From: Microterricola gilva
GTDB taxonomy: Bacteria > Actinomycetota > Actinomycetes > Actinomycetales > Microbacteriaceae
Assembly: GCF_004217495.1 (NCBI RefSeq)
Contig: NZ_SHLC01000001.1
Span: 2,356,001 to 2,420,000 of the forward strand
Direction: 5' to 3'
DNA length: 64,000 nt
The translations under genes and the position numbers were made by a program. A model generated the notes under the pieces. The model ran no database searches. It was not told where the DNA came from and saw only the letters and a program-made list of their open reading frames with translations. This document shows positions 9,069 to 17,898 of this stretch, piece after piece (position 1 is the stretch's first letter; each line of letters opens with the position of its first letter).

Positions 9069-9944
9069 CTAGAAGGTGCCGCCCATGGTGCGCAGCCGCT
9101 CGACACGGTCGGCGATCGGCGGGTGGGTGCTGAACAGGCGGTCCATGACGCCGGGCTTCAGCGGGTCGGCGATCCAGAGGTGCGCCATCGACGTGTTCTG
9201 CCGCTTCATCGGGCGGGAGTAGGCCTCGAGCTTCAGCAGCGCGCTGGCCAGCGCCTCCGGGTGGCGCGTCGTGAGCGCCCCCGTGGCGTCCGCGAGGTAC
9301 TCACGCTGCCGAGAGACGGCCATCTGCACCATGCCGGCCACGAGCGGTGCAACGAGCATCGCGATGAGCCCGAACACCATCACGAGCGGGTTACCGTTGT
9401 TGTTGTTCCGGCCGAAGAACGCCATCCGCATGAACATGTCTGCGATGAAGCCGACGGCGACGACGAGTCCGAAGACGATCATCGACACCCGGATGTCGTA
9501 GTTGCGCACGTGGCCGAGCTCGTGCGCCATGACGCCCTCGAGTTCGGCGTCGTCCATGATCTCGAGCAGGCCCGTCGTTGCGGCGACGATGGCGTGCTCA
9601 GGATCGCGGCCGGTCGCGAAGGCGTTCGGTGCCGGGTCGCTGATCACGTAGATCTTCGGCATCGGCGTTCCGGTGGTGATCGAGAGGTTCTCGACGACGC
9701 GCCAGAGCCGCGGGTGGTCGGTCACCGAGGTGATCTCGACGCCGCCGCTCATGGCGACGGCCTGCCGCCCGGCCATGAAGTACTGGAACACGGCGTAGAG
9801 GGTCGCGATGACGAGCGTCGTCACGACCATCGACGGGCTCTGGTAGATGTAGCCGGCCAACCAACCCAACGCGCCGATGATCAGCAGGAAGAAGATGATG
9901 ATGAAGACGGTGTTGCGCTTGTTGCGGGCTATCGCGCTATACAT
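9069..9944 (-). CDS. htpX: M48 family membrane zinc metalloprotease HtpX
   Basis: HtpX cleaves misfolded or damaged membrane proteins on the cytoplasmic side. The 291-residue protein has two N-terminal helices (about 12-55), the zinc motif HELGH at residues 141-145 and a further pair of helices around 155-205. The third zinc ligand is the glutamate in REYLADATGAL. The end, FSTHPPIADRVERLR, is typical of the family. It follows lemA in the same direction with a short gap, a pairing often seen in bacteria. Confidence 0.95.
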   Translation of the reverse strand: MYSAIARNKRNTVFIIIFFLLIIGALGWLAGYIYQSPSMVVTTLVIATLYAVFQYFMAGRQAVAMSGGVEITSVTDHPRLWRVVENLSITTGTPMPKIYVISDPAPNAFATGRDPEHAIVAATTGLLEIMDDAELEGVMAHELGHVRNYDIRVSMIVFGLVVAVGFIADMFMRMAFFGRNNNNGNPLVMVFGLIAMLVAPLVAGMVQMAVSRQREYLADATGALTTRHPEALASALLKLEAYSRPMKRQNTSMAHLWIADPLKPGVMDRLFSTHPPIADRVERLRTMGGTF

Positions 9945-9984
9945 GGTTCCTGGTCAGTGTGGGCGGGCGTGAGAACGGTTCGGG

Positions 9985-10551
9985 CTAGAACTGCACGCGG
10001 GGCGGCTCTGCGATCGCTGCGGCATCCGCAACCTCGAAGAACTGACGCCCGTTGAAGCCGAGCTTCTTGGCGAAGACGTTGTTCGGGAACACCTGGATCT
10101 TGGTGTTCAGCTCGCGCACGCCACCGTTGTAGAAGCGGCGCGCGGCCTGGATCTTGTCTTCGGTGTCGACCAGCTCGCCCTGCAGCTGCAGGTAGTTCTG
10201 GCTGGCCTGCAGCTGGGGGTACGCCTCGGCGACGGCGAAGATGCTCTTCAGCGCGCTCTGCATGTGGTTCTCGGCGGCAGATGCGTCGGCAGGGGTCTGC
10301 ACGGACAGGCTCTCGGCGCGGGCCTTGGTCACGTTCTCGAACACGCTCTTCTCGTGGGCGGCGTAGCCCTTGACCGTCTCGATCAGGTTCGGGATCAGGT
10401 CGGCGCGACGCTTCAGTTGCACCGTGATGTCGCTCCAGGCCTCATCGACGCGCACATTCAGGGTGACCAGCGCGTTGTACGTCGCCCAGAGGTAGATGCC
10501 GATGATGGCGGCGAGGACGACGACGATAAGAATCGGGATGAGCCATTCCAT
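9985..10551 (-). CDS. LemA family protein
   Basis: This is a 188-residue LemA protein: one N-terminal membrane helix (residues 3-23, outside-facing N terminus) followed by a long alpha-helical domain. Characteristic segments are RRADLIPNLIETVKGYA and the C-terminal NNVFAKKLGF. The ATG (MEWLIPILIV) follows an AAGGAG ribosome binding site; the open frame continues upstream without meaning. LemA proteins have no proven enzymatic role but commonly sit next to htpX, as here, which suggests a shared membrane quality-control function. Confidence 0.93.
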   Translation of the reverse strand: MEWLIPILIVVVLAAIIGIYLWATYNALVTLNVRVDEAWSDITVQLKRRADLIPNLIETVKGYAAHEKSVFENVTKARAESLSVQTPADASAAENHMQSALKSIFAVAEAYPQLQASQNYLQLQGELVDTEDKIQAARRFYNGGVRELNTKIQVFPNNVFAKKLGFNGRQFFEVADAAAIAEPPRVQF

Positions 10552-10752
10552 GGCAGATGCTCCTTGAAGAACGCGTGATTGTGTGGCAGGTACAGCCTGG
10601 GTGCTCCTCCATCCTAGGTGGCGGCTTCGCGCATTCATGGCGTTCCCACCAGACTCCAAGCCATCATGGCGGCGACTCACTGCATCGCCCGGTGTCCCCC
10701 CTCCGTTTGACCGCGTTTTCGGGACTATCACGGGGGCCGGAAGTAGCGAATA

Positions 10753-11511
10753 ATGCATCTCATGATGAACAGCGCGGCTGTTGCGGTCCGTATCGAGGAT
10801 CTGCGGGTACGGAGGGGGCGAAGCCCCGTCCTGCACGGCCTGAGCCTCGATGTGCCGCGGGGCCAGGTGGTGGGCCTGCTCGGCCCGAGCGGCTGCGGCA
10901 AGACCACGCTGATGCGTGCAATCGTCGGCGTGCAGGTCATCCAGTCCGGCACCGTGACCGTGCTCGGCCTGCCGGGTGGGAGCGCCGCCCTGCGGCATCG
11001 CGTCGGCTATGTCACCCAGGCCGCGAGCGTCTACGACGACCTCACGGTGCGTCAGAACATCGACTACTTCCGTCGCGTCCTCGGCGCCCCGGCGACGGAT
11101 GTCGACCGGGTGCTGGATGCCACATCGCTCGGCGATCAGGCCGGGCAGCTCGTCGGCGAGCTCTCGGGCGGGCAGCGCAGCCGGGTGTCCCTGGCAGCCG
11201 CCCTGCTCGGCTCCCCCGAGCTGCTCGTGCTCGACGAGCCGACGGTCGGGCTGGACCCGGTGCTGCGGGTCGAGCTGTGGGAGCTGTTCCACCGGCTCGC
11301 GGCATCCGGTGTCAGCCTGCTCGTCTCCAGCCACGTGATGGACGAGGCCACCCGCTGCGACCGGCTGCTGCTGATGCGGGACGGCGAGATCCTCTTCGAC
11401 GACACCCCGGCGGGGCTCCTCGCCAGCACGGGCGCCGCCGACGCCGAGAGCGCGTTCCTCGAGGTCATCACCCGCAGGGCCGAGGAGCAGAGCGCGGGGG
11501 GTGCGGCATGA
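10753..11511 (+). CDS. ABC exporter ATP-binding protein
   Basis: This is the ATPase of a two-gene ABC-2 type exporter, 252 residues. Walker A is GPSGCGKTT, the signature LSGGQRSRVSLAAALL, Walker B LLVLDEPTVGLDP and the switch SSHVMDEATRCDRL. The DrrA/CcmA-like architecture is typical of drug or natural-product efflux. There is no strong ribosome binding site; three nearby ATG codons (10753, 10762, 10765) could serve as start. It overlaps the permease gene by ATGA. Confidence 0.92.
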   Translation: MHLMMNSAAVAVRIEDLRVRRGRSPVLHGLSLDVPRGQVVGLLGPSGCGKTTLMRAIVGVQVIQSGTVTVLGLPGGSAALRHRVGYVTQAASVYDDLTVRQNIDYFRRVLGAPATDVDRVLDATSLGDQAGQLVGELSGGQRSRVSLAAALLGSPELLVLDEPTVGLDPVLRVELWELFHRLAASGVSLLVSSHVMDEATRCDRLLLMRDGEILFDDTPAGLLASTGAADAESAFLEVITRRAEEQSAGGAA

Positions 11512-12242
11512 ACCCCGGGCGCACCCTCGCCACGACCGGGCGCGTGCTCACCCAGATCCGGCACGACCACCGCACGGTCGCCCTGCTGCTGCTCGTGCCG
11601 ACCCTGCTGATCGGCCTCGTCGCCTGGATCTTCTCCGACACTCCCGTGTTCGCCTCGATCGGGCCGGCGATGATCGCGCTGTTCCCGTTCATCGTCATGT
11701 TCCTCGTCACGAGCATCGCGACCCTGCGCGAGCGCCGAACCGGCACCCTGGAGCGCCTGCTGGCGATGCCGCTCGGCCGCGGCGACTTCCTCCTCGGCTA
11801 CACGATCGCCTTCGGGCTTCTCGCGGTCGCGCAGGCCAGCATCGCCGTGGCCTTCGCGGTCTGGGTCTGCGGCCTCGAGATCGACGGCTCCATCGGGCTG
11901 CTGCTGCTCGTGGCTGTGATGGATGCCGTGCTCGGCACGACCCTGGGCCTGCTCGCGAGCGCATTCGCCCGCACCGAGTTCCAGGTGGTGCAGTTCATGC
12001 CCGTGCTGGTGTTCCCGCAGATCCTCCTCGGCGGCATCTTTCTGCCGCGCGATCAGCTGCCGGAGGTGCTGCAGACGATCGGCGATTGGCTGCCGCTCTC
12101 GCACGCGATCGACGCACTGAACGCGGTGGCGAGCGGCTCAGACGACACGGCGGCGATCTGGATCGACATCGGCATCATCGCCGCATACGCCGTCGGCGCC
12201 GTCGTGCTCGGTTCGCTGACCCTGCGCCGCCGCACGCCGTAG
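11508..12242 (+). CDS. ABC-2 type exporter permease
   Basis: This is the membrane partner of the preceding ATPase, 244 residues with six predicted helices. It has the ABC-2 pattern: one N-terminal helix (about 26-45), then the cytoplasmic segment RERRTGTLERLLAMPLGRGDF that contacts the ATPase, and four or five further helices. FLPRDQLPEVLQTIGDWLPLSHAIDAL near the C terminus is the usual ABC-2 external loop. Start overlaps the ATPase stop. It probably exports an amphipathic toxic compound, by analogy with family members. Confidence 0.92.
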   Translation: MNPGRTLATTGRVLTQIRHDHRTVALLLLVPTLLIGLVAWIFSDTPVFASIGPAMIALFPFIVMFLVTSIATLRERRTGTLERLLAMPLGRGDFLLGYTIAFGLLAVAQASIAVAFAVWVCGLEIDGSIGLLLLVAVMDAVLGTTLGLLASAFARTEFQVVQFMPVLVFPQILLGGIFLPRDQLPEVLQTIGDWLPLSHAIDALNAVASGSDDTAAIWIDIGIIAAYAVGAVVLGSLTLRRRTP

Positions 12243-12252
12243 CGCCGGCGCC

Positions 12253-13656
12253 TCAGTCGCCGAGCACCCGCCGCAGGTAGGCGTTGCCGAACACCCGGTC
12301 GGGGTCGAGCCGGTCGCGCACGGCGAGGAAGTCGTCGAAGCGCGGGTACACGGTGCGGAGCGATTCGGCGTCGCGGTAGTGCATCTTGCCCCAGTGTGGT
12401 CGCCCGGCGTGCGCGATCATGATCTGCTCGACGGCGCGGAAGTACTCCTCCGGATCCTCCCGGAAGAAGCGGTGCACAGCGATGTAGCCGGTGTCGCGAC
12501 CGTAGGCGGTGGAGAGCCAGTTGTCGTCGGCGGCGGCCGAGCGCACCTCGAGCGGGAAGGAGATGAGCCAGCCCTTCTTCTCGATCAGGGCCTTGACCTC
12601 GGCGAGCGCCGCAGGCACGGCCTCCCGCGGCAGCGCGTACTCCATCTCGCGGAAGCGCACGGTGCGGTTGGTGACGAAGACGTTCGGGGAGAGGTCGGTG
12701 AAGTCGCGCGTGCCCGTCACCTTGTCGGCCAGTTGGCTGAGCCGCGGGATCACAGACGGAACCGCCTTCCCGAGGTTGCACATCACCCGGTAGAGGCCGT
12801 TGGCGACGAGCTCGTCGTCGACCCAGCGCTTGACCGGCGGGATCGGGGAGAGCGCGGCATCCGCCGGCAACCGCGTATTGGTCTTGGTGAGCGCAGACTC
12901 GGTGTGCGGGAACCAGTAGAACTCGTAGTGGTCCTCGGACGCCGAGCGCTCGAGGTAATTCGCGAGCACGCCGTAGAGCGGCTCGGGGCGTTCGACCGCC
13001 TGCAGCACGAAGGTCGGCACGAGTTGCAGCGTCACATCGACGATCACGCCGAGGGCGCCGAGGCCGAGGCGCGCGGCCGGCAGCAGCTCGGCGTTCGCGG
13101 TGACGCCAGCGCTGTTCGTTCCGATGTGCAGCAGTTCGCCGTTCGCGGTCACCAGGCTGAGGCCGATGATCTGCGTGGCGAGTCCGCCGAAGGAACCGCC
13201 GGTGCCGTGCGTGCCGGTCGAGGTCGCCCCTGCGATCGTCTGCCTGTCGATGTCGCCCATGTTCGGCAGTGCAAGGCCGAGCGGCGCCAGCAGACCGGGA
13301 AGCTGGTGCAGGTTCGTGCCGGCGGCCAAGGTGACGCGGTGCCGTTCCACGTCGTGGTCGAGCACGCCGCGCAGGCCGGAGAGTTCGAGCTGCACGCCGG
13401 GCGCCAGTGCGATGCCGGTGAAGCTGTGGCCGGCGCCGATCGCCTTCACAGGCAGTCCGCTCCGCGCGGCGGCCTGCACGGCGCGCTGCACGGCGCCGAC
13501 GCTGGCCGGGCGCTCCACCCGCACCGGGCGCACCGCTTCGCTCCGACCCCAGTTGCGCCAGACCGCGCCGGTCGCGTTCGTCGCGCCCCTCCCGGCGCGG
13601 CGGCCCGCGCTGTTCCCCGTGCCTTCTCCCAGCACCGTCTTTGATGCGCCGCTCAC
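12253..13656 (-). CDS. FAD-dependent sugar-lactone/alditol oxidase (D-arabinono-1,4-lactone oxidase family)
   Basis: This flavoprotein of 467 residues has an N-terminal FAD-binding type 4 domain with GAGHSFTG, in which His77 matches the histidine that covalently binds FAD in the alditol and aldonolactone oxidases. The C-terminal ALO domain ends with PHWGKMHYRD. Family members oxidise sugar lactones or polyols with oxygen or another acceptor. The gene is the last of a four-gene operon and its GTG overlaps the preceding stop (GTGA). The substrate is unknown; linkage to a racemase-fold enzyme and an MFS transporter suggests a dedicated catabolic or modification route. Confidence 0.88.
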   Translation of the reverse strand: MSGASKTVLGEGTGNSAGRRAGRGATNATGAVWRNWGRSEAVRPVRVERPASVGAVQRAVQAAARSGLPVKAIGAGHSFTGIALAPGVQLELSGLRGVLDHDVERHRVTLAAGTNLHQLPGLLAPLGLALPNMGDIDRQTIAGATSTGTHGTGGSFGGLATQIIGLSLVTANGELLHIGTNSAGVTANAELLPAARLGLGALGVIVDVTLQLVPTFVLQAVERPEPLYGVLANYLERSASEDHYEFYWFPHTESALTKTNTRLPADAALSPIPPVKRWVDDELVANGLYRVMCNLGKAVPSVIPRLSQLADKVTGTRDFTDLSPNVFVTNRTVRFREMEYALPREAVPAALAEVKALIEKKGWLISFPLEVRSAAADDNWLSTAYGRDTGYIAVHRFFREDPEEYFRAVEQIMIAHAGRPHWGKMHYRDAESLRTVYPRFDDFLAVRDRLDPDRVFGNAYLRRVLGD

Positions 13657-14924
13657 AAGAATGCCTTTCCCTCGCCGCGGTAGCTCGGCAGCATGCCGAC
13701 GACCGCGTTGTCATCAATCAGGGCGAACTCGTTGACGTGTTCGCTGAGTTCGCCGGACTTCGTGTGCCGGAGCCAGACCCGGTCCCCCGGTCGCAGACGC
13801 GCTGCTGCCGCGCCCGTGAGCGGACTCTGCACCTCGCCGGCCATCTCCCGCGCAACGAAGGAGAGACCCTCCGGCCAGGCCAGCTGGGGCAGCCGATCGG
13901 CCGCGGGCGGCCCCGAGGCGACCCAACCGCCGCCGAGCATCGTCGCCGTGTCCTCCGTCGCCTTGCGCACGATCGGCAGGGCGAAGGCGGCGGCCGGGGC
14001 CGGGGTGAAGTGCCCGTAGTTGTCGAAGAGGTGCCCGCCGAACACCCCGCTGCCCGCCGCGATCTCGGTGACAGAGGCGTCGCTCGCCGTGCTCTCCAGC
14101 GAGCCCGTTCCGCCGCCGTTGACGAACTCGAGCGGTGCGACGGCGCGCACGGCGGCCACCGCAGCCCCACGCCGCTCGTGCAGCTCGGCGACGGACTGCC
14201 GCTGCATCCAGCGGTTGATCGCCCCATCCACCGGCTTGCCGATGGGCTGGTTGCCGACGCCGGCGATCTGCGCCTCATAGGCCATCATGCCGACCAGGGT
14301 GAAGCCGGGGCGCGATGCGATGTAGGCGGCGAGCGCCCCGGCATCCGCCGCGCTGTGCACGGGCGAGCGCCAGACCCCCAGGTGGCCGAGCACGGGAGCG
14401 TTCCAGGAGGCATCGAGTTCGAGGCAGACGCGAATGGTCTCCCGCTCCCCCGGCCGCAGTACAGCGTCGACGGCATCGAGCTGCTCGGGCGAATCCACCA
14501 TCAGCGTCACGCGCGAGGCGAGCACGGGATCGGTCGCCAGACGGCGGATGGCGGCACGGTCGACGCTCGGGTAGCCGACGACGACGTCGTCGACCGTCTC
14601 GGCCAGCCAGAGCGCCTCGGCCAGCGTGTAGGCGAGCACACCGTGGTAGCCGGGCAGCTCGAGCAGCGCCTCGATCACGCCGCGCACGCGCAGCGACTTG
14701 CTCGCCACCCGGATCGGCATGCCGCCTGCACGCCGCAGCATGTCGCTGGCGTTGTGCCGCAGGGCATCCAGCTGCAGCACGGCGAAGGGCGGGTCGAGCT
14801 CGCTGCAGGCCGCGTCGAGCGCACACCAGTACTCCGCGCCGCGGAAGCGCGCGGGCAGGGCGGACGCCGAGACGCCGGTGTCCGTGAGCTCGAAGCCGGA
14901 GCGGAGGCCCAGTGGCGCGCCCAT
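13653..14924 (-). CDS. PLP-dependent alanine racemase-fold enzyme (amino acid deaminase/aldolase type)
   Basis: The 423-residue protein has the alanine-racemase N-terminal barrel seen in D-threonine aldolase and D-serine dehydratase. The PLP lysine is probably Lys76 in RVASKSLRV, and the C-terminal beta domain includes GDRVWLRHTKSGELSEH. Relatives act on D-amino acids or hydroxy amino acids. It overlaps the MFS gene upstream by one base (TGATG) and the oxidase gene downstream (GTGA), so the three are probably translated together. Exact substrate cannot be read from the sequence. Confidence 0.85.
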   Translation of the reverse strand: MGAPLGLRSGFELTDTGVSASALPARFRGAEYWCALDAACSELDPPFAVLQLDALRHNASDMLRRAGGMPIRVASKSLRVRGVIEALLELPGYHGVLAYTLAEALWLAETVDDVVVGYPSVDRAAIRRLATDPVLASRVTLMVDSPEQLDAVDAVLRPGERETIRVCLELDASWNAPVLGHLGVWRSPVHSAADAGALAAYIASRPGFTLVGMMAYEAQIAGVGNQPIGKPVDGAINRWMQRQSVAELHERRGAAVAAVRAVAPLEFVNGGGTGSLESTASDASVTEIAAGSGVFGGHLFDNYGHFTPAPAAAFALPIVRKATEDTATMLGGGWVASGPPAADRLPQLAWPEGLSFVAREMAGEVQSPLTGAAAARLRPGDRVWLRHTKSGELSEHVNEFALIDDNAVVGMLPSYRGEGKAFL

Positions 14925-16207
14925 CAGCGCACCGACTTCACGCGGGCGACGGCGAGCGCGCCGGCGAAGGCGAAGACCGCCGACATCAGGAACAGGCCCT
15001 GGAAGCCGCCGAGCAGCGCGACCGTCGCCGCGCCGAGCATCGGGGCGACCGCCTGCGGCACCGTCGTGGCGATGTTCATGATGCCGAGGTCCTTGCCACG
15101 GGTGGCTGGGTCGGGGAGCACCTGGGTGGCGAGCGCCTGGTCGACCGAGAGGAAGCAGCCGTAGCCGAGACCGAGCAGCCCAGCGGCGACCATCGCCATC
15201 GGCAGGCTGGGGAAGAAGGCGAGCAGCAGGGCGGCGAAGGCCTGGGCGCTCGATGACATGAAGACGAACGCCTTGCGCCGCCCCAGACGGTCGGAGAGGC
15301 GGCCGAGGATCAGCGAGGAGAGCACGACGAAGACCATGTAGATCAGCGTCAACAGGATCAGGTTCTCTTCGGCGTTCTTGTCATTCAGCTGGAACATCAG
15401 GAAGTAGAGCAGCAGGCTCGTTCCGAAGGCGTTGCCGAAGTTCACGAGAATCCGGCTGAGCAGGGTCCAGCCGAAGTCGGGGTAGCGGCGTGGGCTGATC
15501 CAGAGACTCGCGAGGATCCCACGGGTGCTGAGTGGCTCGCGCTGTTCCGGCAACAGCACGGCGTCGGGGCGGAGCAGGAAGGGGATCATCAGCAGCACGA
15601 GCAGCGCCGCCATCGACACGTAGCCGAGCAGCTGGCCGGTGAAGACGGTGAGCACCAGCACGAGTCCGAGGATGGTGCCGACGGCTTGCGGCGCCGACAT
15701 CCAGCCGGAGACATAGCCACGCTGGCCGACGGGCACCTGGTCGGAGATCGTCGCGGTGAGCGCGGCGGTGAGCACGCAGAAGCCGGTGCTCGCGATGATC
15801 CAGCAGAGGGCGATGCCGAACAGCTCGGTCTGGAAGCCGAGCGCGACGAGCGACGCGGCGAAGAGCAGCGTGCCCGTGGCGATCCACGGGCGCCGCCGCC
15901 CGAAGCGCGACGTGGTGCGGTCGCTCAGGGCCCCGGTCAGCGGGAAGGCGAGCATCGCGATCAGCCCGGCGATGCCGGAGATCACGCCGAAGGCGACGAC
16001 GCTGTCGACCCAGTGTTCCGGTTTGAGCTGCGCATCGATCTGCAGGGGCAACAGCATCTGCACCGGCGTGAGCTGCGCCATCCAGATTCCGAGCCAGGCG
16101 CTGCCGAATGCGGCGATCCAGCCTCCGGAGACGCGGCGCGTCGGTTCGGCGAAGACCGCGGGCAGCTCGGCCCCGCTCGTGTCCGAGGTCGTGGTTGTGC
16201 CGCTCAC
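14924..16207 (-). CDS. MFS transporter
   Basis: This is a major facilitator protein of 427 residues with about 12 helices in two bundles. The loop between helices 2 and 3 carries GALSDRTTSRFGRRRPWI, and the matching loop in the second half carries GRLSDRLGRRKAFV. The first motif resembles the sugar/cation symporter and SLC45-like branches more than drug exporters, so import of a sugar or related compound is possible. I start at the GTG giving VSGTTTTSD because it overlaps the tetR stop (GTGA); the longer open frame looks random. Confidence 0.9.
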   Translation of the reverse strand: MSGTTTTSDTSGAELPAVFAEPTRRVSGGWIAAFGSAWLGIWMAQLTPVQMLLPLQIDAQLKPEHWVDSVVAFGVISGIAGLIAMLAFPLTGALSDRTTSRFGRRRPWIATGTLLFAASLVALGFQTELFGIALCWIIASTGFCVLTAALTATISDQVPVGQRGYVSGWMSAPQAVGTILGLVLVLTVFTGQLLGYVSMAALLVLLMIPFLLRPDAVLLPEQREPLSTRGILASLWISPRRYPDFGWTLLSRILVNFGNAFGTSLLLYFLMFQLNDKNAEENLILLTLIYMVFVVLSSLILGRLSDRLGRRKAFVFMSSSAQAFAALLLAFFPSLPMAMVAAGLLGLGYGCFLSVDQALATQVLPDPATRGKDLGIMNIATTVPQAVAPMLGAATVALLGGFQGLFLMSAVFAFAGALAVARVKSVR

Positions 16208-16800
16208 AATTGCCTGCCCAATCCTGCGAGCGCGTCCGCCGCAAAGTCCATGATGGATGCCGCAGCGGCATCGTCGCGTTCGACGAGCCACGTGATGGTG
16301 AGACCGTCGGTCAGCACGACGAGCAGTCGTGCGACCTCGTCGACGGGGCGCGTCCAGGTGGACCCCGTCTGTTCCGCCGCCGTGGCGAGCGCAGCCGCCG
16401 CGAGCGCGAAGTAGTTGTCGTACTGCAGCTTGGCCAGGTGCGCCAGCCCGCTCGAGCGCAGCGCCTGTTGGGTGAGTTCGAGCATCGCCTGCTCGCGCAG
16501 CGGGTCGGCGCGCAGCAGGTCAGCGTAGCGCTGCAGTCCGGCCCGGATGATGTCCCGCAGCGAGGCGTCGCCGTCCGGGGCGGGCAGCACGGCGGCCTGT
16601 TCGTGGGCGACGACGAAGGCGATGAGCTCGTGCATCAACTCATCGCGGGACGCGAAGGCGTAGTGGAAGCTGGCCAGCGACATGCCGGCCTCCGCGACGA
16701 TGGCCCTGGTCGTTGCGGCGCCGACGCCCTGGGTCGCGACGACGCGCAGTGCGGCCTCGACGAGGGCGGTGCGACGTTCTGCCGCGGGGATGCGTGGCAT
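16204..16800 (-). CDS. TetR family transcriptional regulator
   Basis: This is the first gene of the four-gene operon, 198 residues. The N-terminal helix-turn-helix (about 12-58) includes TTRAIVAEAGMSLASFHYAFAS, of which the recognition-helix part SLASFHYAF is typical of TetR proteins. The C-terminal domain is a ligand-binding helical bundle. It probably represses its own operon; a perfect palindrome at 16864-16885 lies about 65 bases upstream. The ATG (MPRIPAAERR) is preceded by GGAGG. The ligand is probably the substrate handled by the downstream genes, an inference from linkage. Confidence 0.92.
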   Translation of the reverse strand: MPRIPAAERRTALVEAALRVVATQGVGAATTRAIVAEAGMSLASFHYAFASRDELMHELIAFVVAHEQAAVLPAPDGDASLRDIIRAGLQRYADLLRADPLREQAMLELTQQALRSSGLAHLAKLQYDNYFALAAAALATAAEQTGSTWTRPVDEVARLLVVLTDGLTITWLVERDDAAAASIMDFAADALAGLGRQL

Positions 16801-16863
16801 GACGGCCTCCTTACACAACGCTGAGCAAGTCCACTTCCGCCGCACTCTCGGCGGCGTCCTCCG

Positions 16864-16885
16864 AAGTGGGTCGAATGACCCACTT
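16864..16885. promoter_or_regulatory. Candidate TetR operator palindrome
   Basis: AAGTGGGTC, four bases, GACCCACTT: a perfect 9-4-9 inverted repeat in the divergent promoter region between tetR and the Ppx/GppA gene. A related half-site, AAGTCCACTT, lies nearer tetR at about 16828-16837. The size fits a TetR dimer site. Confidence 0.6.
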
Positions 16886-16971
16886 ACCGAGTGTGAAACA
16901 GTATGCACCATGTCGGGGCAATTCGCGCTATGCGCGTATCTGCCCCGCGGTCGAGGCGCTATCGTTCCAGC

Positions 16972-17898
16972 ATGCGTCTTGGAGTTCTCGATGTCGGTTC
17001 GAACACCGTCCACCTGTTGATCGTCGATGCCCACGTGGGCGCCGCACCCGTTCCGATGGCCTCGCACAAGTCGGTGCTGCGCCTCATGCGCTATCTCGAG
17101 GCCGACGGCTCGATCAGCGAGGAGGGTGTGAGCGCCATCGTGGAATCGGTGCGCTCCGCCAGCGTCGTCGCCCGTCAGAACAACATCGACGAGCTGCTGC
17201 CGATGGCGACCTCGGCTCTCCGGGAGGCCCGCAACGGCCAGGAGGTGCTGGATCTGATCGCGGCCGAGACCGGGATCGAGCTGCAGGTGCTCTCCGGCGA
17301 GGACGAGGCCAGGCTGACCTTCTTCGCCGTGCGCCGCTGGTACGGCTGGTCGGCGGCAGACACACTGCTCTTCGACATCGGGGGCGGTTCGCTCGAGATC
17401 GCGGCCGGAGCCGACGAGTATCCGGCAGTCTCGCTGTCGCTGCCGCTCGGCGCCGGCCGCAGCACGATCGGCTTCCTGCACGATGACCCGCCGACATCCG
17501 CCCAGATGAATGCGCTGCGCGAGCACGCCCGCGCCGTGCTTGAGGAGGCGCTGCCGGCCTTCGCCGACCTGCCGGACCCCGCCCATGTGGTGGGCTCGTC
17601 CAAGACGATCCGTTCGCTGGCGCGCCTGGCCGGATCGGTCGTCGACGGGGTCGGCACTCTCGACCGTTCCCTGCTGCGCCGCTCGCAGCTGGACGACTGG
17701 ATTCCGCGCCTGGCCCGGATCCCGGCCGACGCCCGCCCGGCTCTGCCCGGTATCACCGCCGACCGCACCTTCCAGATCGTCGCAGGGGGCATCGTGCTCT
17801 CGGAGGCGATGGCGGCGTTCAAGGTCAAGGAGCTTGAGGTCTCACCGTGGGCGCTGCGTGAGGGCGTGCTGCTGCGCTACCTCGACCACCTCAGCTGA
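16972..17898 (+). CDS. Ppx/GppA family phosphatase (exopolyphosphatase-like)
   Basis: This 308-residue ASKHA-fold protein begins with the phosphate-binding motif [18 protein letters not shown] and has the second nucleotide-fold motif [13 protein letters not shown] near residues 130-142. The family hydrolyses polyphosphate or the pentaphosphate alarmone pppGpp. The length matches the short actinobacterial form (Ppx1/Ppx2 of mycobacteria) without the C-terminal HD extension. I start at the ATG of MRLGVLDVG because the motif must lie at the N terminus. Its stop overlaps the end of the convergent epimerase gene by eight bases. Confidence 0.92.
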   Translation: MRLGVLDVGSNTVHLLIVDAHVGAAPVPMASHKSVLRLMRYLEADGSISEEGVSAIVESVRSASVVARQNNIDELLPMATSALREARNGQEVLDLIAAETGIELQVLSGEDEARLTFFAVRRWYGWSAADTLLFDIGGGSLEIAAGADEYPAVSLSLPLGAGRSTIGFLHDDPPTSAQMNALREHARAVLEEALPAFADLPDPAHVVGSSKTIRSLARLAGSVVDGVGTLDRSLLRRSQLDDWIPRLARIPADARPALPGITADRTFQIVAGGIVLSEAMAAFKVKELEVSPWALREGVLLRYLDHLS

